Source: Pipra filicauda (lineage: Eukaryota; Chordata; Aves; Passeriformes; Pipridae). Taken from it: a stretch of 64,000 bases of DNA. The notes below the pieces were generated by a model. It ran no database searches, was not told where the DNA came from, and saw nothing but the letters and a program-made list of their open reading frames with translations. A program made the translations under genes and the position numbers. The DNA is taken from the NCBI RefSeq assembly GCF_003945595.2, contig NW_024104761.1, positions 62,001 to 126,000 on the forward strand, given 5' to 3'. The first letter of the stretch is position 1; every line of letters begins with the position of its first letter. Below, one piece after another: positions 1-12,246 of the stretch.

Positions 1-238
1 CAAGGATTTGCCAGGATAAGGGGACACACTGTTTTTGGGGTTGTCTCTAACCTGCTCTGAGTGGTGCCACCAGCTAAAAGTTAAGCAAGAGAACAGGCAG
101 AGAGGGCACACTTATGTTCAGCTACAGATGAGGTCCCTTGGAAATCCTAATCCCTGTAATTTCAGCCAGTGAAAGGAAGGATGGAACGCAGTTTTAAGAG
201 GTTCTGCTGCTGCCACAGTGACTGTGTATCTTACAGAG

Positions 239-651
239 GCACAGAGTCATAGAGTGGTTTGGGTTGGAAGAGACTTTAAAGCTCGTTCAGTCCCATCCCC
301 TGCCATGGGTAGGGACACCTCCCACCAGCCCAGGTTGCTCCAAGCCCCGTCCAACCTGGCCTTGGACACTTCCAGGGATCCAGGGGCAGCCACAGCTTCT
401 CTGGGCAGCCTGTGCCAGGGCCTCCCCACCCTCACAGGGAACAATTCCTTCCCCATATCTAATCTAAACCTCCTCTCTGTCACTTTGAAGCCATTCCCTG
501 TGTCCTGTCACTCCATCCATTGTCCCCAGTCCCTCTCCAGCTCTTCTGGAGCCCCTTTAGGCACTGGAAGGTGCTCTGAGGTCTCCCTGGAGGTTCTCTT
601 CTCCGGGCTGAACACCTCCTGCTCTCCCAGCCTGGCTCTGTAGGAGAGGTG
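239..651 (-). mobile_element. CR1 LINE 3' fragment
   Basis: The fragment starts with the reversed CR1 tail (CAGAGTCATAGAGTGGTTTG) and continues through the typical 'CCATGGGTAGGGACACCTCC' and 'CTCTGGGCAGCCTGTGCCAG' blocks to near the 'TAGGAGAGGTGC' block. About 410 bp of the 3' end are present and the rest is 5'-truncated, as is normal for CR1. The open frame at 218-643 lies in it and is not a gene. Confidence 0.92.
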
Positions 652-1490
652 CATCACTGGCTATTTCTCTGAATGGTTTTATAAAACTCAGCAGTTATTT
701 TGTTTTCTTAGGAGATTTAATATCTTTGATTTGAAAGCTGGTAACTCTCTTGGTGTGTATATACATATATATTAGTGAGCTCTCTTTGTAACCTTGTTCA
801 TTAGAGGTACTTAGTTCAATTAAGAGCATGTTTCCCTTGTAGTGGAGGTGGCACTGAGGATTTTTTTTTTTTTTGGCCTTTCCCATCTCAGTGTCTCTGC
901 TCATCCAGAGAAGGTACCACTGTGGCTGTACCACAGTCACTGAGCTGTGATTGTGCTCCCAGAGGTGGCACAAAGGAGTGCACTGAGAGGAAACTAAGAG
1001 TAGCTTCTGCTTTCTATTTACCTCCTTGCTGGAGGCCAGGATGAAGTCAGGTACTGTGTTTTGGTGGTCACTGTCCTTCACAAGTGTGGGGGCAAGAGTT
1101 TGGATAGGCTTTCTCTTGCACTGAAAAATGCAGCCTGTCAGGAGGGCTCGGTGGGGCGTTTTCCAGGGTCATTTCCAAGGGGGAAATGCAGTTGCAGGTA
1201 GGGGACTGAGACCCCCAGCAAGGTTGTGCTGGATTCCTCAGATCCCCCAGAAATGTGAAGTCTGTGAGACAGAGGGACAAAATGAGCCCTGACCCAGTGA
1301 CCAGCTGAGGCTCCCCTGGGAGGTCGTTCAACCCAGCAGAGCCTGATGCTGGAATCCCCATCCAGGACCTTTCCCAAATCCTCCCACCTGACAACACACA
1401 CACAGAAAAATCCCTTTCCAGTCAGGCTTTCAGGAAGCTTGGGACAGCAGGATCACCCCTTCACTGTGCCCAGGGCCAGGCTCTGCCCAA
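652..1490. other. Intronic sequence, nothing recognised
   Basis: This is unique-looking sequence with a T14 tract at 861-874 and a short TATATACATATATAT stretch near 757-772. Small open frames on both strands show no family resemblance. Confidence 0.5.
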
Positions 1491-1757
1491 CTGAGCAGAG
1501 CCCCAGGTTTTGGGGTGCAGATAACCCCAGTTCTGTCCGTGGGCTGAGCAGAGCCCCAGGTTTTGGGGGTGCAGATAACCCCAGTTCTGTCTGTGGGCTG
1601 AGCAGAGCCCCAGGTTTTGGGGTGCAGATAACCCCAATCCTGTCCATGGGCTGAGCAGAGTCCCAGGTTTTGGGGTGCAGATAACCCCAGTCCTGTCCGT
1701 GGGCTGAGCAGAGTCCCAAGTTTTGGGGGTGCAGATAACCCCAGTCCTGTCTGTGGG
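1491..1757. repeat. Minisatellite, five 53-54 bp units
   Basis: Five tandem copies of a unit beginning CTGAGCAGAG lie at 1491-1543, 1544-1597, 1598-1650, 1651-1703 and 1704-1757. Length alternates between 53 and 54 because the G run before TGCAGATAACCCC has four or five G. Copies differ at only a few positions. Each unit contains GGGGTGCAGATAACCCC, able to form a small GGGGT/ACCCC hairpin. Open minus-strand frames across it come from the lack of stops in the unit and are not evidence for a gene. Confidence 0.95.
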
Positions 1758-4700
1758 CTGATGACACAGCCTGCCTGTCACATTGACAGGCTCTGGAGGA
1801 AACGTGCTGGGGGTGAGGCTGACGTCTTTACTTCCTTTCCTCACTTAACAAACTGGATTTATTTTAAACGGGGGTTTAGGGTGGTTAAACAGCTACGTCT
1901 GCACTTCTCTGTTTTCAGGAGTTGCTGATTTTTTTCAAAATTGTAGAATTTCTTATTTAACATGAACAGTGGGCTTTAAATCCACTGCAGGGACCGTGGA
2001 AATTGGCTAAATGCATCACAACTTAACCACAAAGCAGTCAGGCTGTTTCAGTCTCCTTTGTGCTAACTGAAGTGAGAGAAAATAATTATTTAAACTACAG
2101 TAGAGTCATTATTTTCATTTTCTTGTTCTGAGACAGAGATATACGTTTTGGGGAGTGATTTGCATAATTTTGGGGTGTTAGTTTCACTTAGTTACGGTGG
2201 AGGAAGTTTGTAGTCCATGGGAATCCCAGGCTTGAGTGAAGGGTGGGAATTGTCTGGTTACAGAGCTGTGTGAGGCTTAAATCTGTCGTGCAGAAAAAGA
2301 CATGGGACGTCGTAAACTTCAACTTGGATTATTATTACAGTCCACTAAGCTGAAGACTCAGCAGTAATGAACTCATAATGTGTGTTTTTGGTTTGTTAAA
2401 AATGTATGTGACTTTTTGAACTTTTAAATAACACGCACACATGCTGGACGAGTCTTTGCTGTAATATCACAATCTGGCCTCATTGAGCTATTTATTGTTT
2501 GTCTGGCTGTGAATATGCTCTTTATGTGTGTTATAGTTCTTTCATGTTAATTTTAAAGGAGCTCCCACTCAGAAGCTCATGAAGTACAGACAACAACGGA
2601 TTAAAAGAATGACTGTCTGTCCCGAGCACTGCAGTGCTGCCTTCCAGAAAAACTGAAAGTAATTATACATACAGCTCTTGTGGAATGAAAATTGGCCACT
2701 TGGTATTTAATAAACAGAGATTTGCTTATCACATAAAAAGCAGGAGACTGCTCATTTCAGAGCAGTACTGAGTGTTTTCATTTATAAGTTGCCCAAGATC
2801 TGGAATTAGATTTTTTTTCGTACGGTTTTTGTCTGGGCTGTGAAATGTGCTGTTAAAATGTTCATTAGTGCTCCTTTCCCGGAGCCCCATTGGATAAACA
2901 TGAGCAAATGTTTAGTTTTGTCTGTTTTTACAAATGACTTTGATCATCTCACCATTCCTGCAGTTTTCCACTGAGCTAACTTTGTACCAGTCAAGTTTCT
3001 GTCTAATTGCAGACGTTCTTTTCAAGGAAACAGGCAGGAGCATCTTTTGTCTGTTGATTGTGTGGAGAATTGGAGGGAGACTCCTGAAAAAAAAGTGCAT
3101 TCTCGGGCTGGGTAGATTTATTATTATTTATTATACAAATCCAGCCAAGTTTTTGGCAGACCTGGCGCCTGCCCTGCCAGGTGTGACATGGGCTGAAATT
3201 GGAAGTAGAAGAGCCACTTGGCCACCTCCACCCTGGCAAATCCACAAAGAATTAAAAGTGATGGGAAGCAAGCTGGAGCCACTTAAATGCTGAGAGACCG
3301 TAGTCAGACATGGTTATTTTTCAGTTCTGTTCCCATTTTACACACCAGAATTTGTCAGCGGGACAGAGAGATTTGGTATGTTCTTAAATATGATGTCACC
3401 AAACCCCATGTGAATAAATACGGATTTCACTGCCAGGCTTTGGGGGGAGACTGATGAATGGAAAATGAAATGGCTGGCTGAGGAACAGGCCATCCTTACT
3501 CATTCCAAACAAGTAGAATTACTGCATTTTCTCAGTAAATCTTAATTGTTTGATCCTTGTTATGCGCCTCTTGCCCTGTCATCTGATGAATGCAGTGAAT
3601 TAAATATAGTACATTCATTTAAACCACCCACAAATAGTCTTTCCTCTCTATCTCATCCCAGCCAGCTTTAAAAATAAGTGCTATGTGCTTTTATTTACCA
3701 CATCCTGCACCGCATGACACTTCCAAGGATGGAACCGAGGAGAGTACATAGCAGTGCTGTTCCATGATTGGAAATTAGATTACAGATTAGAAAGCCCAGA
3801 GGGACCACTATGACCAGATAAAACAGTCCCCTGCAGGCCATAAGACTGTTTTAATTGGGGCCAATCTAGAAAGAAACATCCAATCTTGGCATAAACACTT
3901 CCAGTGATGGATGATCCGAACGATGCTTGGTATGTTTTGGTGGGGTTTGCTCTGGCTTGGGATTTTTCAGCTTTTGGGAAGGGCAAGAGGTCTTCCATTC
4001 TTTTCCTTTGATTGATTTACTTCTCCCTTTAAGCCCTGCCTTGAAGTGAGCCTGGATTTAGCCAGCCATTAGATCTTACTAGACTTGGGTCTGCCAAAGT
4101 GACAAGTCCTCTATCGAGTGTTTGTTTCCCATACTCAGGCAATCCCTGTGGGATTCAGTTCTTCCTTGGCCTTGTCTGTGTGGGCTGGATGGAGCACAGC
4201 CCACGAGCTTTTCCTTTGCAGACGTGGTTTTCAATCCTGTGTCTTCATGTGCTCCTGAATGGGGGTCCTTGCGTGTGCTACCCCTGCATTCCTTTCACTG
4301 AACAAACCCCGATTCAGGGCATATAAAGGCATACTTTATATGGCTGCATTTCTTCTCACAGCATCCTGCACACTCCTAATGTCTTTTTTTTTTTCGGGGG
4401 GGGGGGGAAGACCAAACACAGAAGCAAGTTGGCAGTGGGGACATTTGTTCATAGCCAGGTGGCATTTGAAGAAATTGAGGGGAGACTGTGCCTGAAAAAA
4501 AAAAAAACCAACAAAAAACCACTTCAGAGGTGTCTGTGTCCAAGGACACCATCTATTTAAAGAACCTTCAGCCTCTTCCTCAGAGCAGGCTGCTGGCACA
4601 GTCAGCATTCCTTAACCCTGGAGGCAGAAGCCCCTTTTCCTCCCTCCTCCCCTGCAGTGACATTGAGGATGTGGCCGGAATCCCTGGCGTGGTGATGCAG

Positions 4701-7520
4701 GATCTTCCCACAGTTTCCCCAGGGACAGACAAGTTCTTTTGCAATTAACATAATTGACTGGGAAAGAATCCTGTTTGCCTCAGGGTAAGGAACTGTGGGA
4801 TTAAACCTAGACACAGGGAGCACATGCTGAAATGAAGGCTTGACAGGAGGGGAGGCACTGTGCTCTGGGAACATTCCTGCTTGGGATAGGCACACTGAGT
4901 GTGTTTTACATGCAGACTCTGAATTTCTTGGATGGAAGGATGCTGAGGTTATTTTTGTGCTCATCAGACTCTATCCATCTCGTTCCACTTCAGCAGCATA
5001 TAACAAATCCTTGTCATAAAGCATCATTTTTCTGAAAGCCTCCATTTTTTTTTCCTAATGAGCAGGTGATTCTCTGATTTACTTCAGGTAAAACTTGGGC
5101 TCTGAAGCCATGGGCAGAATTTCCCAGGTGACTTCAGTGAGGCCAGGATTTCACCCTGTGTGAAAATTTAATAAGACAGAAATATTGCTGACATGGGAGC
5201 TTAATTCTTTGTGATCTACACAGCGAAGCTGAATTAAATCTCAGACCTGAAAGTCTGGTTTAAAGGTCCTTTTTCATTTTCCAGACAGCAGTTCCTTGGT
5301 CTGTCGCAGGAGACGTGCACGTTGGTGGTTTCCAACCACTGCTGGTGCTGTGAGCTGCTGTTTCCTCCCTCCTGGTGCTCCGTGGGGTGTGCAGCGGGAT
5401 TTTGGGAGTGATCTCATCCCCGTGATTTTATCGACAGCGCCACTGGAAACGGTGGGCTGAAATAAAAGCACTTAATGCAGAGGTCAGTGAGTGCCTGATG
5501 TTCTTTGCAGAATCCATTTGTTGTGTAAGCAGCTCTGCTGTTGTGTGGCGCCTTCTTTAATTAAGGCTCTGACAGTATTTCCATAATAAACCATATTTTA
5601 AAAGGGTTTATTACTCAACTGCAAAATCTGCTGCAGGCTGAGACTTGGACTAGGAAAGCTTCAATCTTTAAGTGTTTTCTGAACTTAAAATCTGTTTGTT
5701 TTTTTTTTTAAAAAAAAGTATGGCTGCAAAGATATCTTTCTTCAATCAGATGGATGAAATCTTTATTTGTAGAAGGAAGAGTTTTCAGTCCTGTTGAAGT
5801 GACTGTATTTTTTAGGATATTTTTAACCATGAAATAGCCATTATGGTCATTCTGCAATTTGATGTAATTTGAATACTGATGTATCTGTTTCTTATTTAGG
5901 GCTGGGACTTTAATTCAGTTCAAACACCAGAAGAGACAGTTCCTGTGTGTTAATACCCTTCCTATAAATCACAACAGAAAAGTGCAGGAAGGGGCACGTG
6001 TTACTGCCAAGCAAATGAGCATGGAGATAAACTGCAACCTTTCCACATGTTTAGGATACACTTGCTGTGCTGTGCTCTGTTTTCAGCCAAAGGCATAAGC
6101 TGGAAACTTGGAATAAGGTGTTTTAATGAGGCAGGTGCATTATGTATGAACTAACAGAGCAGACCATCTGTTAAGGTCCAGGATGTGATTTTTGGACAGA
6201 ATTGGTTCCAGATAACCAGACAGGTTTTCTTTGGTTTGTTGTGCTGTTTGGTTTTTTGGGTTGCCTGAGTTTTTTTGTGACTTCTGGTTAGTCAGGTGAG
6301 GAAATACCAGAGCAGTTTCCTGCGGAAGGGATTGAGCTGGAAGGGATTTTTCCCTTCGGTAACTGGTTGTTCAGAGGTTTCTGTAGGGCCAGAACCTGTG
6401 CCAGTAGGATAGCAGCACAATGCTCTGAAATGTAACAAAGTTCTCCTGGGGTTTTTATTCCTCCAGAAGAAGTTTCCTATTTTGGGTTGGCTATTTAAGT
6501 TGAAAAGCACTGCTGTTATTTACTATTAATGTGATAACATTTAGCTGTTTATTCTGGATTATATTTGAACATACAGGAGTTGATCCAGGGAAGAGACCTA
6601 ATACTCTGGCAGCCTGGACCACTCAATGGGTTTCTGTTGCTTTTGTGACAAGTCCAAGTTCTGCAGAATGATGGGATTTGTTGAAAATAAGTAGCTTCCA
6701 GTCCTAGTGATGGAGAGTGAACCTTCTGCCCAGTAGCCTGAAGATGTAGTGGTAGTTTTATTCAGCTTGAAGTGTGTTAGTTGAAGACCTTTTGAGTCTT
6801 TGTTCCTTATCAGATATGAGTTAACAGTGTTGCAACACATAATGAAAGGGCAGAGCTAAACATTGCCCAGGAAATGATCAGAATCATCTTTTCCAATGAG
6901 TGCTGCTGCTGCTGCCATGGGTACTTTGCAGCCTGGATATTTTTTCAGCAAGCAGTTCATCCCAGAATTTCTGTGGGCATCGATGGGATTTTTGCTGTGG
7001 ATCAAGATAGTTGGTCCCTAATTTGTAGTACTTGGTCTTCTTTTAAAATGTACTTCTACTCCACAGATTTAGGGTTTTTTTTAATCTGCCAACATAATTC
7101 TACTAATATTATTTGGGGTTTTTTTTCCCCTCAGTCATAACTTAGTTACAGGGGAGGGGCTGCAGGAGTTTTTTCTCTGGCAGTTTTTGTCAGAGAGCTT
7201 TGATTATATGATTCTACTCAGAACTAGAAATACTGTTTTTGCAGCTGTCAGGATAGTATTTTTCATGTGGTTACAGTGGTATCAGTTTTATTCTGCAGCA
7301 TCTGGTGGGTTTGGTTTTGGTTTGTTGTTGGCTTGGGATTTTTTAAATCCAGAGTTAAAGTCACCTTAAATTCTAGCTAAGCTGCTTTGACCATGTCTGA
7401 AAAATTAAATATTATGCTTTGTATGGCTAATGAGAGAAGTTTAAAAAAATAAAATCAGAAGGCAAACAGATGCTTAGTTTCAAAGCTTGATGTGGGAGCT
7501 GGAGATGCTGAAGTTTGATG
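1758..7520. other. Intronic sequence, mostly unique and AT-rich
   Basis: I found no repeat family or exon apart from homopolymers. The stretch at about 1860-3000 is AT-rich, free of CR1 and looks slowly evolving (many TAAT/ATTA motifs), so it is a possible conserved noncoding element; that is inference only. A T11-C-G12 run lies at 4384-4407, and T and A runs lie near 5700-5717. T-rich 'TTTGGTTTTTTGGG' stretches occur near 6230-6275 and 7070-7130. Confidence 0.5.
4384..4407. repeat. Homopolymer junction T11-C-G12
   Basis: Eleven T, one C and twelve G stand in a row. The G run can form G-quadruplex-type structures and is a known trouble spot for sequencing, so the exact length is uncertain. 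Confidence 0.85.
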
Positions 7521-7990
7521 ATCATTGAGTGGTTTGGGTTGGAAGGGACCTTAAAGATCATCTCATTTCTACCCTTTGCCATGGCCTGGGACACCTTCCA
7601 CTAGCCCAGGTTGCTCCAACCCCATCCAACCTGGCCTTGGACACTTCCAGGGGTGGGGCAGCCAGAGCTTCTCTGGGCAACCTGTGCCAGGGCCTCCTCG
7701 CCCTCACAATAATTTCCTCCCATTATCCCATGATAACTGAACCCTGCCCTCTGGCAGGGGGAAGCCATTCCCTGTGTCCTGTCCCTCCAGGCTGTTGGAA
7801 ATAGTCTCTCTCCATCTTTCCTCTTGACCCCTTCAGGCCCTGGAAGGCCACAATCAGGTCACCCCAAAGCTTCTCCTCTCCAGGCTGAACAATCCCAACT
7901 CTCCCAGCCTTTCCTCCCAGCAGAGCTGCTCCAGCCCTCGGATCCTCTCGGTGCCTCCTCTGGACTCTCTCCGGCTGATCCACGTGCTGC
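7521..7990 (-). mobile_element. CR1 LINE 3' fragment
   Basis: It begins with ATCATTGAGTGGTTTGGG, the reversed CR1 end. It carries 'GCCATGGCCTGGGACACC' and 'GGCCTTGGACACTTCC', runs through 'CTCCAGGCTGAACAATCCC' and ends near the 'GGACTCTCTCC' block. About 470 bp long. Confidence 0.9.
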
Positions 7991-8590
7991 AAAATAACCA
8001 CTGAATTGTTAAGACTGGAGAAGCCCTCTGAGATGGAGTCCAGCCCTTACCCCGTGTCCCCGGGTGCCACGGCATCCCAGAGCAGGTTAGGATGTGATCC
8101 CTGTTCTGCTCCGTGGTTCTGCTCTGTGCTTCAGCGCTGACATTCAGCTCTCTTGCAGCAGATGGCAGTGCTTCCAGTGCTACCAGTGCTCCCAGTGCTC
8201 CCTGCACATCCCACCTCCTGCTCCCTGTGCCTGGCAGCTCCCGTGCTTCGTCTTGGCTGCTCATCCGAGCCTTGGGGCAGCAGGGCTGTCACCTTCTCTG
8301 GATGGCCTTGTGTCCAAGTCAGGAGGTGGCTGAGGAATTGAGGTTTCCAGGTCGGGAGTTGAGCGCTGTGTCTCCCCTGTCAGACTGCTCACGGTGGGAA
8401 GAACCAGAATTGCTGACGGGGGTGTGAGAGTGTCATTTGTGTGTCACACTTACGGGGCTGTACATGGCTAAGTCATGGTTTGATCTTGGCTTAAATGAGT
8501 CACGTAGGCCGGTGCAGTAGGATGAGGGAGGGAGAGAGTTCATCCCCCATTCCTTCAGAGCTCCTGTCTAAAGGTGTGGTGGAACAGTGC
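7991..8590. other. Short gap between CR1 copies
   Basis: The gap contains a short 9-bp tandem pattern (CAGTGCTNC, about 8167-8203) that gives a cysteine-rich open frame by chance. Nothing else was recognised. Confidence 0.5.
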
Positions 8591-8770
8591 AGCAGCTTCT
8601 CTGGGCAGCCTGTGCCAGGGCCTCCCCACCCCCTGAGTAAAGAACTTCTTCCTAATATCTAATCTAAACCTTCCCTTCTTCAGCTTAAGGCCATTCCTCC
8701 TTGTCCTGTCTCTCCATACTCTTGGGAAAAGTCCCTCTCCAGTTCTCTTGTAGCCCCTGTAGGTACTGGA
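8591..8770 (-). mobile_element. CR1 internal 3'-region fragment lacking the extreme 3' end
   Basis: It matches the CR1 block from 'CAGCTTCTCTGGGCAGCCTG' to 'TAGGTACTGGAA', with 'CTTCCTAATATCTAATCTAA' in between. The 3' tail block is missing, so it was either cut by a later deletion or separated from its end. Confidence 0.85.
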
Positions 8771-8914
8771 ATAGTGCCAGTGTCACAGGAGAGAGTTTGC
8801 ACAGGTCTCACAAATGGTTTAAAGGATCACAATTGTTTGGAAAGGATCGAGCAGATCACTTGATCCGTGTCTGTTCCCCGGTGTGTCACAGGCAGACTTT
8901 GTGCCATTGGGAAA

Positions 8915-8946
8915 TTTCATTGCCACTTATTTTCATTGCCACTTAT
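8915..8946. repeat. 16-bp exact tandem duplication
   Basis: TTTCATTGCCACTTAT occurs twice in a row (8915-8930 and 8931-8946), followed by a short T run. A recent slippage duplication is likely. Confidence 0.85.
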
Positions 8947-9071
8947 TTTTTCAGCAGTCGAATTGTTGGTACACTTGTGTCTTACCAGTCTCTGCAGAAA
9001 CCCACTAAAAATACCCACTGACAGCTGCTCCTCGAGACCTGTCAGCCCACCAGTTCCTCACCCATTTCAGA

Positions 9072-9194
9072 GGATCACAGAATCCCAGAATGGTTTGTGT
9101 TGGAAGGAGCCTTAAAGCCCATCTCATTCCATGGGCAGGGACACCTCCCACTAGCCCAGGTTGCTCCAAGCCCTGTCCAATCTGGCCTTCAACC
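9072..9194 (-). mobile_element. Short CR1 3' end
   Basis: It starts GATCACAGAATCCCAGAATG and stops after 'TGTCCAATCTGGCCTTCAAC', about 120 bp. It is very short, consistent with heavy 5' truncation. Confidence 0.88.
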
Positions 9195-11836
9195 TTTCTG
9201 TATTTGTTCTATTTTCAGTGTATTATGGCATTGCATCTACTGGTGGGCCTGAATAATTTTTCAGCTTGGGTTATTTATTGTCTCAGCTTTTTGGCTTGTT
9301 TCCTGGAAAGGTAGAATGAACTCAGAACTTGTTGGGGACTGGTGATGGTGCTGCACGTTCGGTTATAGAATACAATGTTTGAAGGTTACAGTTCAGAAGG
9401 GTAAATCACAACACACAGCATATTTGGGAGGAGAACAGCAGCTCTCTAGATGCTTCTTTTCAGCAGTTCCAGTGGAAATCTTTAAAGGGACTTTCAGGCA
9501 TTTAACACTGGCCAAGGCAACTTTAATTCTTAAACCGCGTAATCGAAAATAAAGTACCCTGCCAAATCAGTAAAAGGATTCATCCCATTGTCTCTTCTAA
9601 ATTTAGGGAGACAGAACATCTGGCATGGGAATGCACAGAAGTGTCTGTTAATCTCAGTTGTGAGCCTTCCTTCTGGTCTGCCTCTCTCCAAACCTCACTT
9701 CTATGTTTCCTCATTTAGTTCAGGTTTCTCTTGATTAATCTTTCCTTTGAAAAGCAATTTTCCTTAAACTTTTTTTTTGTTTGTAAATCTGTTACCTCTA
9801 CCTTGTTTTCCGCTGTCTCTCTTCCTCCTGTCCTGTTGCCTTGTATTTCATGTTATCTCTCTCCTGTGTGGACTGCCAGGTACCTTGGTTGTCATCTGCC
9901 CTCCTGCTTATCCCCTGACTCCTTTGTTCAGTCCTGCTTTCTTCCCTGTTCTCTCCTGCCTCTCCCTTTCCATCCACTTCAGATTCTTCTGTTTGCAGTG
10001 CTGGAACACATCAGAAATTATGCTTTCCCCTCTCCCTTGCCCTTTTAGTTACTGAAATATGCACATAAGAATTCAAATGGGCTTCTAAAAATAGGCAAAG
10101 GATAAAACTGTTTGTTTCAGCTTTTCAGTCTTTGCTTTATTAGAACTTCTGGGAGGAAAGCCCCAGAAAGTCTAGAACTAATTCAGCTGCAAGGAAAAAA
10201 AAAAAAAAGAGGCAAAATAAAACGCAGAAAGAAATATAGCCATGACCTATTTGATTAAAAAAACCAGAGCAAAACAAAAGCCCCAAATCTCATGTGTGCT
10301 CTGTCTGTGGACAGTGTCAGTGTAGTTCTAAGTGGTATTTTATATGCTGGGTCTTTTTGTTTGTGTGAGGAGGTTTATTGTGTATTTCCCAGTTCTGGTG
10401 GTTCATATGAAAACCAACAGAACTTGGTGTGAGTTTAAGAAGAATGGTTCATCAGGGCCATTTTTAGAGAAGATGAGAGTCCTGTAAATTGTAAAAGATG
10501 TGAGGGATGAGAATTTCTGCCCAGTCAGGTATTTGTGAAGTCCTGGCATTTCCCATTGTCCCACAGACTCTTCTTCCCCAGCAAGTGGATTTGCTTTATC
10601 TTCCAAGACTGCTTAGATAGTTCTCAAATGAAAGTAAATGGATTTGGTTTTTTGTTATTATTTTGTACACAATATTGTAAATGTGCAGCTTTTAAATGCT
10701 GCGCAAATTTGGATTTGTAGATGTTTGTGACATGCTTATAAACATCAGCATGTTTATGTGATGCTCCAACGTTACGTAGTTTTATCTCAGGATGCAGATT
10801 CCTGAAACCTTGTGTCCCAAATTCCCTTGAACTAATTATTACAGTGCAGAAAGCTGCTAAAATTAAACTTTCTCATTAGGTATTATGTTTTATAATAACT
10901 TTTTTCTTCAGAAAAGCTGAATTTTCCCTGTGAAAGAATAAAGTTTATGGGTTTATTTCCTTCCCCATAACCCCCTAAAGTCCTAATAGGGCAGGCAGGT
11001 GCATTTACTGGCTGCTTTTAAAAAGCATTTGGGGTGAATTAAAGGCTTCATAAAAATTCTCTGAGACAGGGAGCTATTAGGTGTGATTAGGCAAAAGGCT
11101 GATAATCAGAAAGCTTCTAGTGCCAGGTAGTTGAGGGCCATTGTGTTTACACTGGCCCAGCTGTGGTGAATTGTATTAAGCAAATATTTATTTTCCCTGT
11201 TATGAGGTGGGAACAAGTGTCTTGTGTCACCTGTCTGAACATCTCTCTGCCCCGGGTCTTCCTCTCTTCCCTTAAAACCCATTGCACCTTCCTGCTGCCT
11301 GTCTTACAGGTGAAGGTATTGGCAAACCAGGCACGGTTCCCTCGGCCCTGCCTTGGTGGCATCCGAGCTTATCCTCTGAAATAATTTGTATGCCTTTGGA
11401 AACACCGCCTTGAAAGCCTCATTGGGAGTTTAAATTACATTTAAATGGATTCAGTGTTTAAGCTCGTGATGAGAAGATTTCTCCCAACAGTAGAAAAATC
11501 ACAGACTTCCTCCAAATATGATTTGGTCCTTTTTTTTTTTTTTTTTCCCCTGCAAATATTCGTGTGTGGTTTGTCATGAATTTTCTGGCACCTCGATGCT
11601 GGCACGTCTCTGTGCCAGTGCCATTCCCTCATTCCTCACTGGAAGCTTTCTGATCCTGATCCTTCTGCCTTTTAATCAGGGCACACATTCCACAGCTTGT
11701 GGTGACATGAACGGTGGGATTTGGTATTTGTTGGGTTTTCAGCTCACCCACCCGAGGGAGAGGACAGGACTTGATCAGATGGGGAAAAACCATCTTCTCG
11801 CTGCAACTCTGCTCTCCTGAGGGGTTTCGGGACCCG
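9195..11836. other. Intronic sequence, nothing recognised
   Basis: The sequence has a T/C-rich patch at 9730-10050 (open frames there are low-complexity hydrophobic artefacts), an A14 run at 10195-10208 and a T17 run at 11530-11546. No exon or repeat family was recognised. Confidence 0.5.
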
Positions 11837-12246
11837 TCACAGAATCAGAGAATGGCCTGGGTTGAAGGAACCTTAAAGCCCATCCAGTCCCACCCCCTGC
11901 CATGGGCAGGGACACCTCCCACCAGCCCAGGTTGCTCCAAGCCCCGTCCAACCTGGCCTTGGACACTTCCAGGGATCCAGGGGCAGTCACAGCTTCTCTG
12001 GGCAACCTGTGCCAGGGCCTCCCCACCCTCCCAGGGAACAATTTATTCCCAATATCCCATCTAACCCTGCCCTCTGGCAGTGGGAAGCCATTCCCCCTTG
12101 TCCTGGCACTCCAGGCCCCTGTAAATAGCCTCTCTCCATCTTCGTTGCCAGCTCCCTTCAGGCACTGAAAGGCCACAATTAGGTGACCCCAAAACTTCTC
12201 TTCTCCGAGCTGAACAATCCCAGTTCTTTGAGCCTTTCATACTAAG
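11837..12246 (-). mobile_element. CR1 LINE 3' fragment
   Basis: It begins TCACAGAATCAGAGAATGG and runs through 'CCATGGGCAGGGACACCTCC', 'CCCAATATCCCATCTAACCC' and 'AGGTGACCCCAAAACTTCTC' to the 'AGCCTTTCATACTAAG' block. It belongs to the same subfamily as the copies at 24902 and 53491 (shared 'AATATCCCATCTAACCCTGC'). Confidence 0.92.

Noticed and set aside
1491..1757. CRISPR-like array
   Set aside because: The units are contiguous with no unique spacers, there are no cas genes, and the DNA is avian.
1453..1844. Overlapping minus-strand frames with WGYLHP-like repeats
   Set aside because: They are translations of the 53-54 bp minisatellite. Because unit length alternates 53/54, the frame shifts between units, which does not fit a selected protein repeat.
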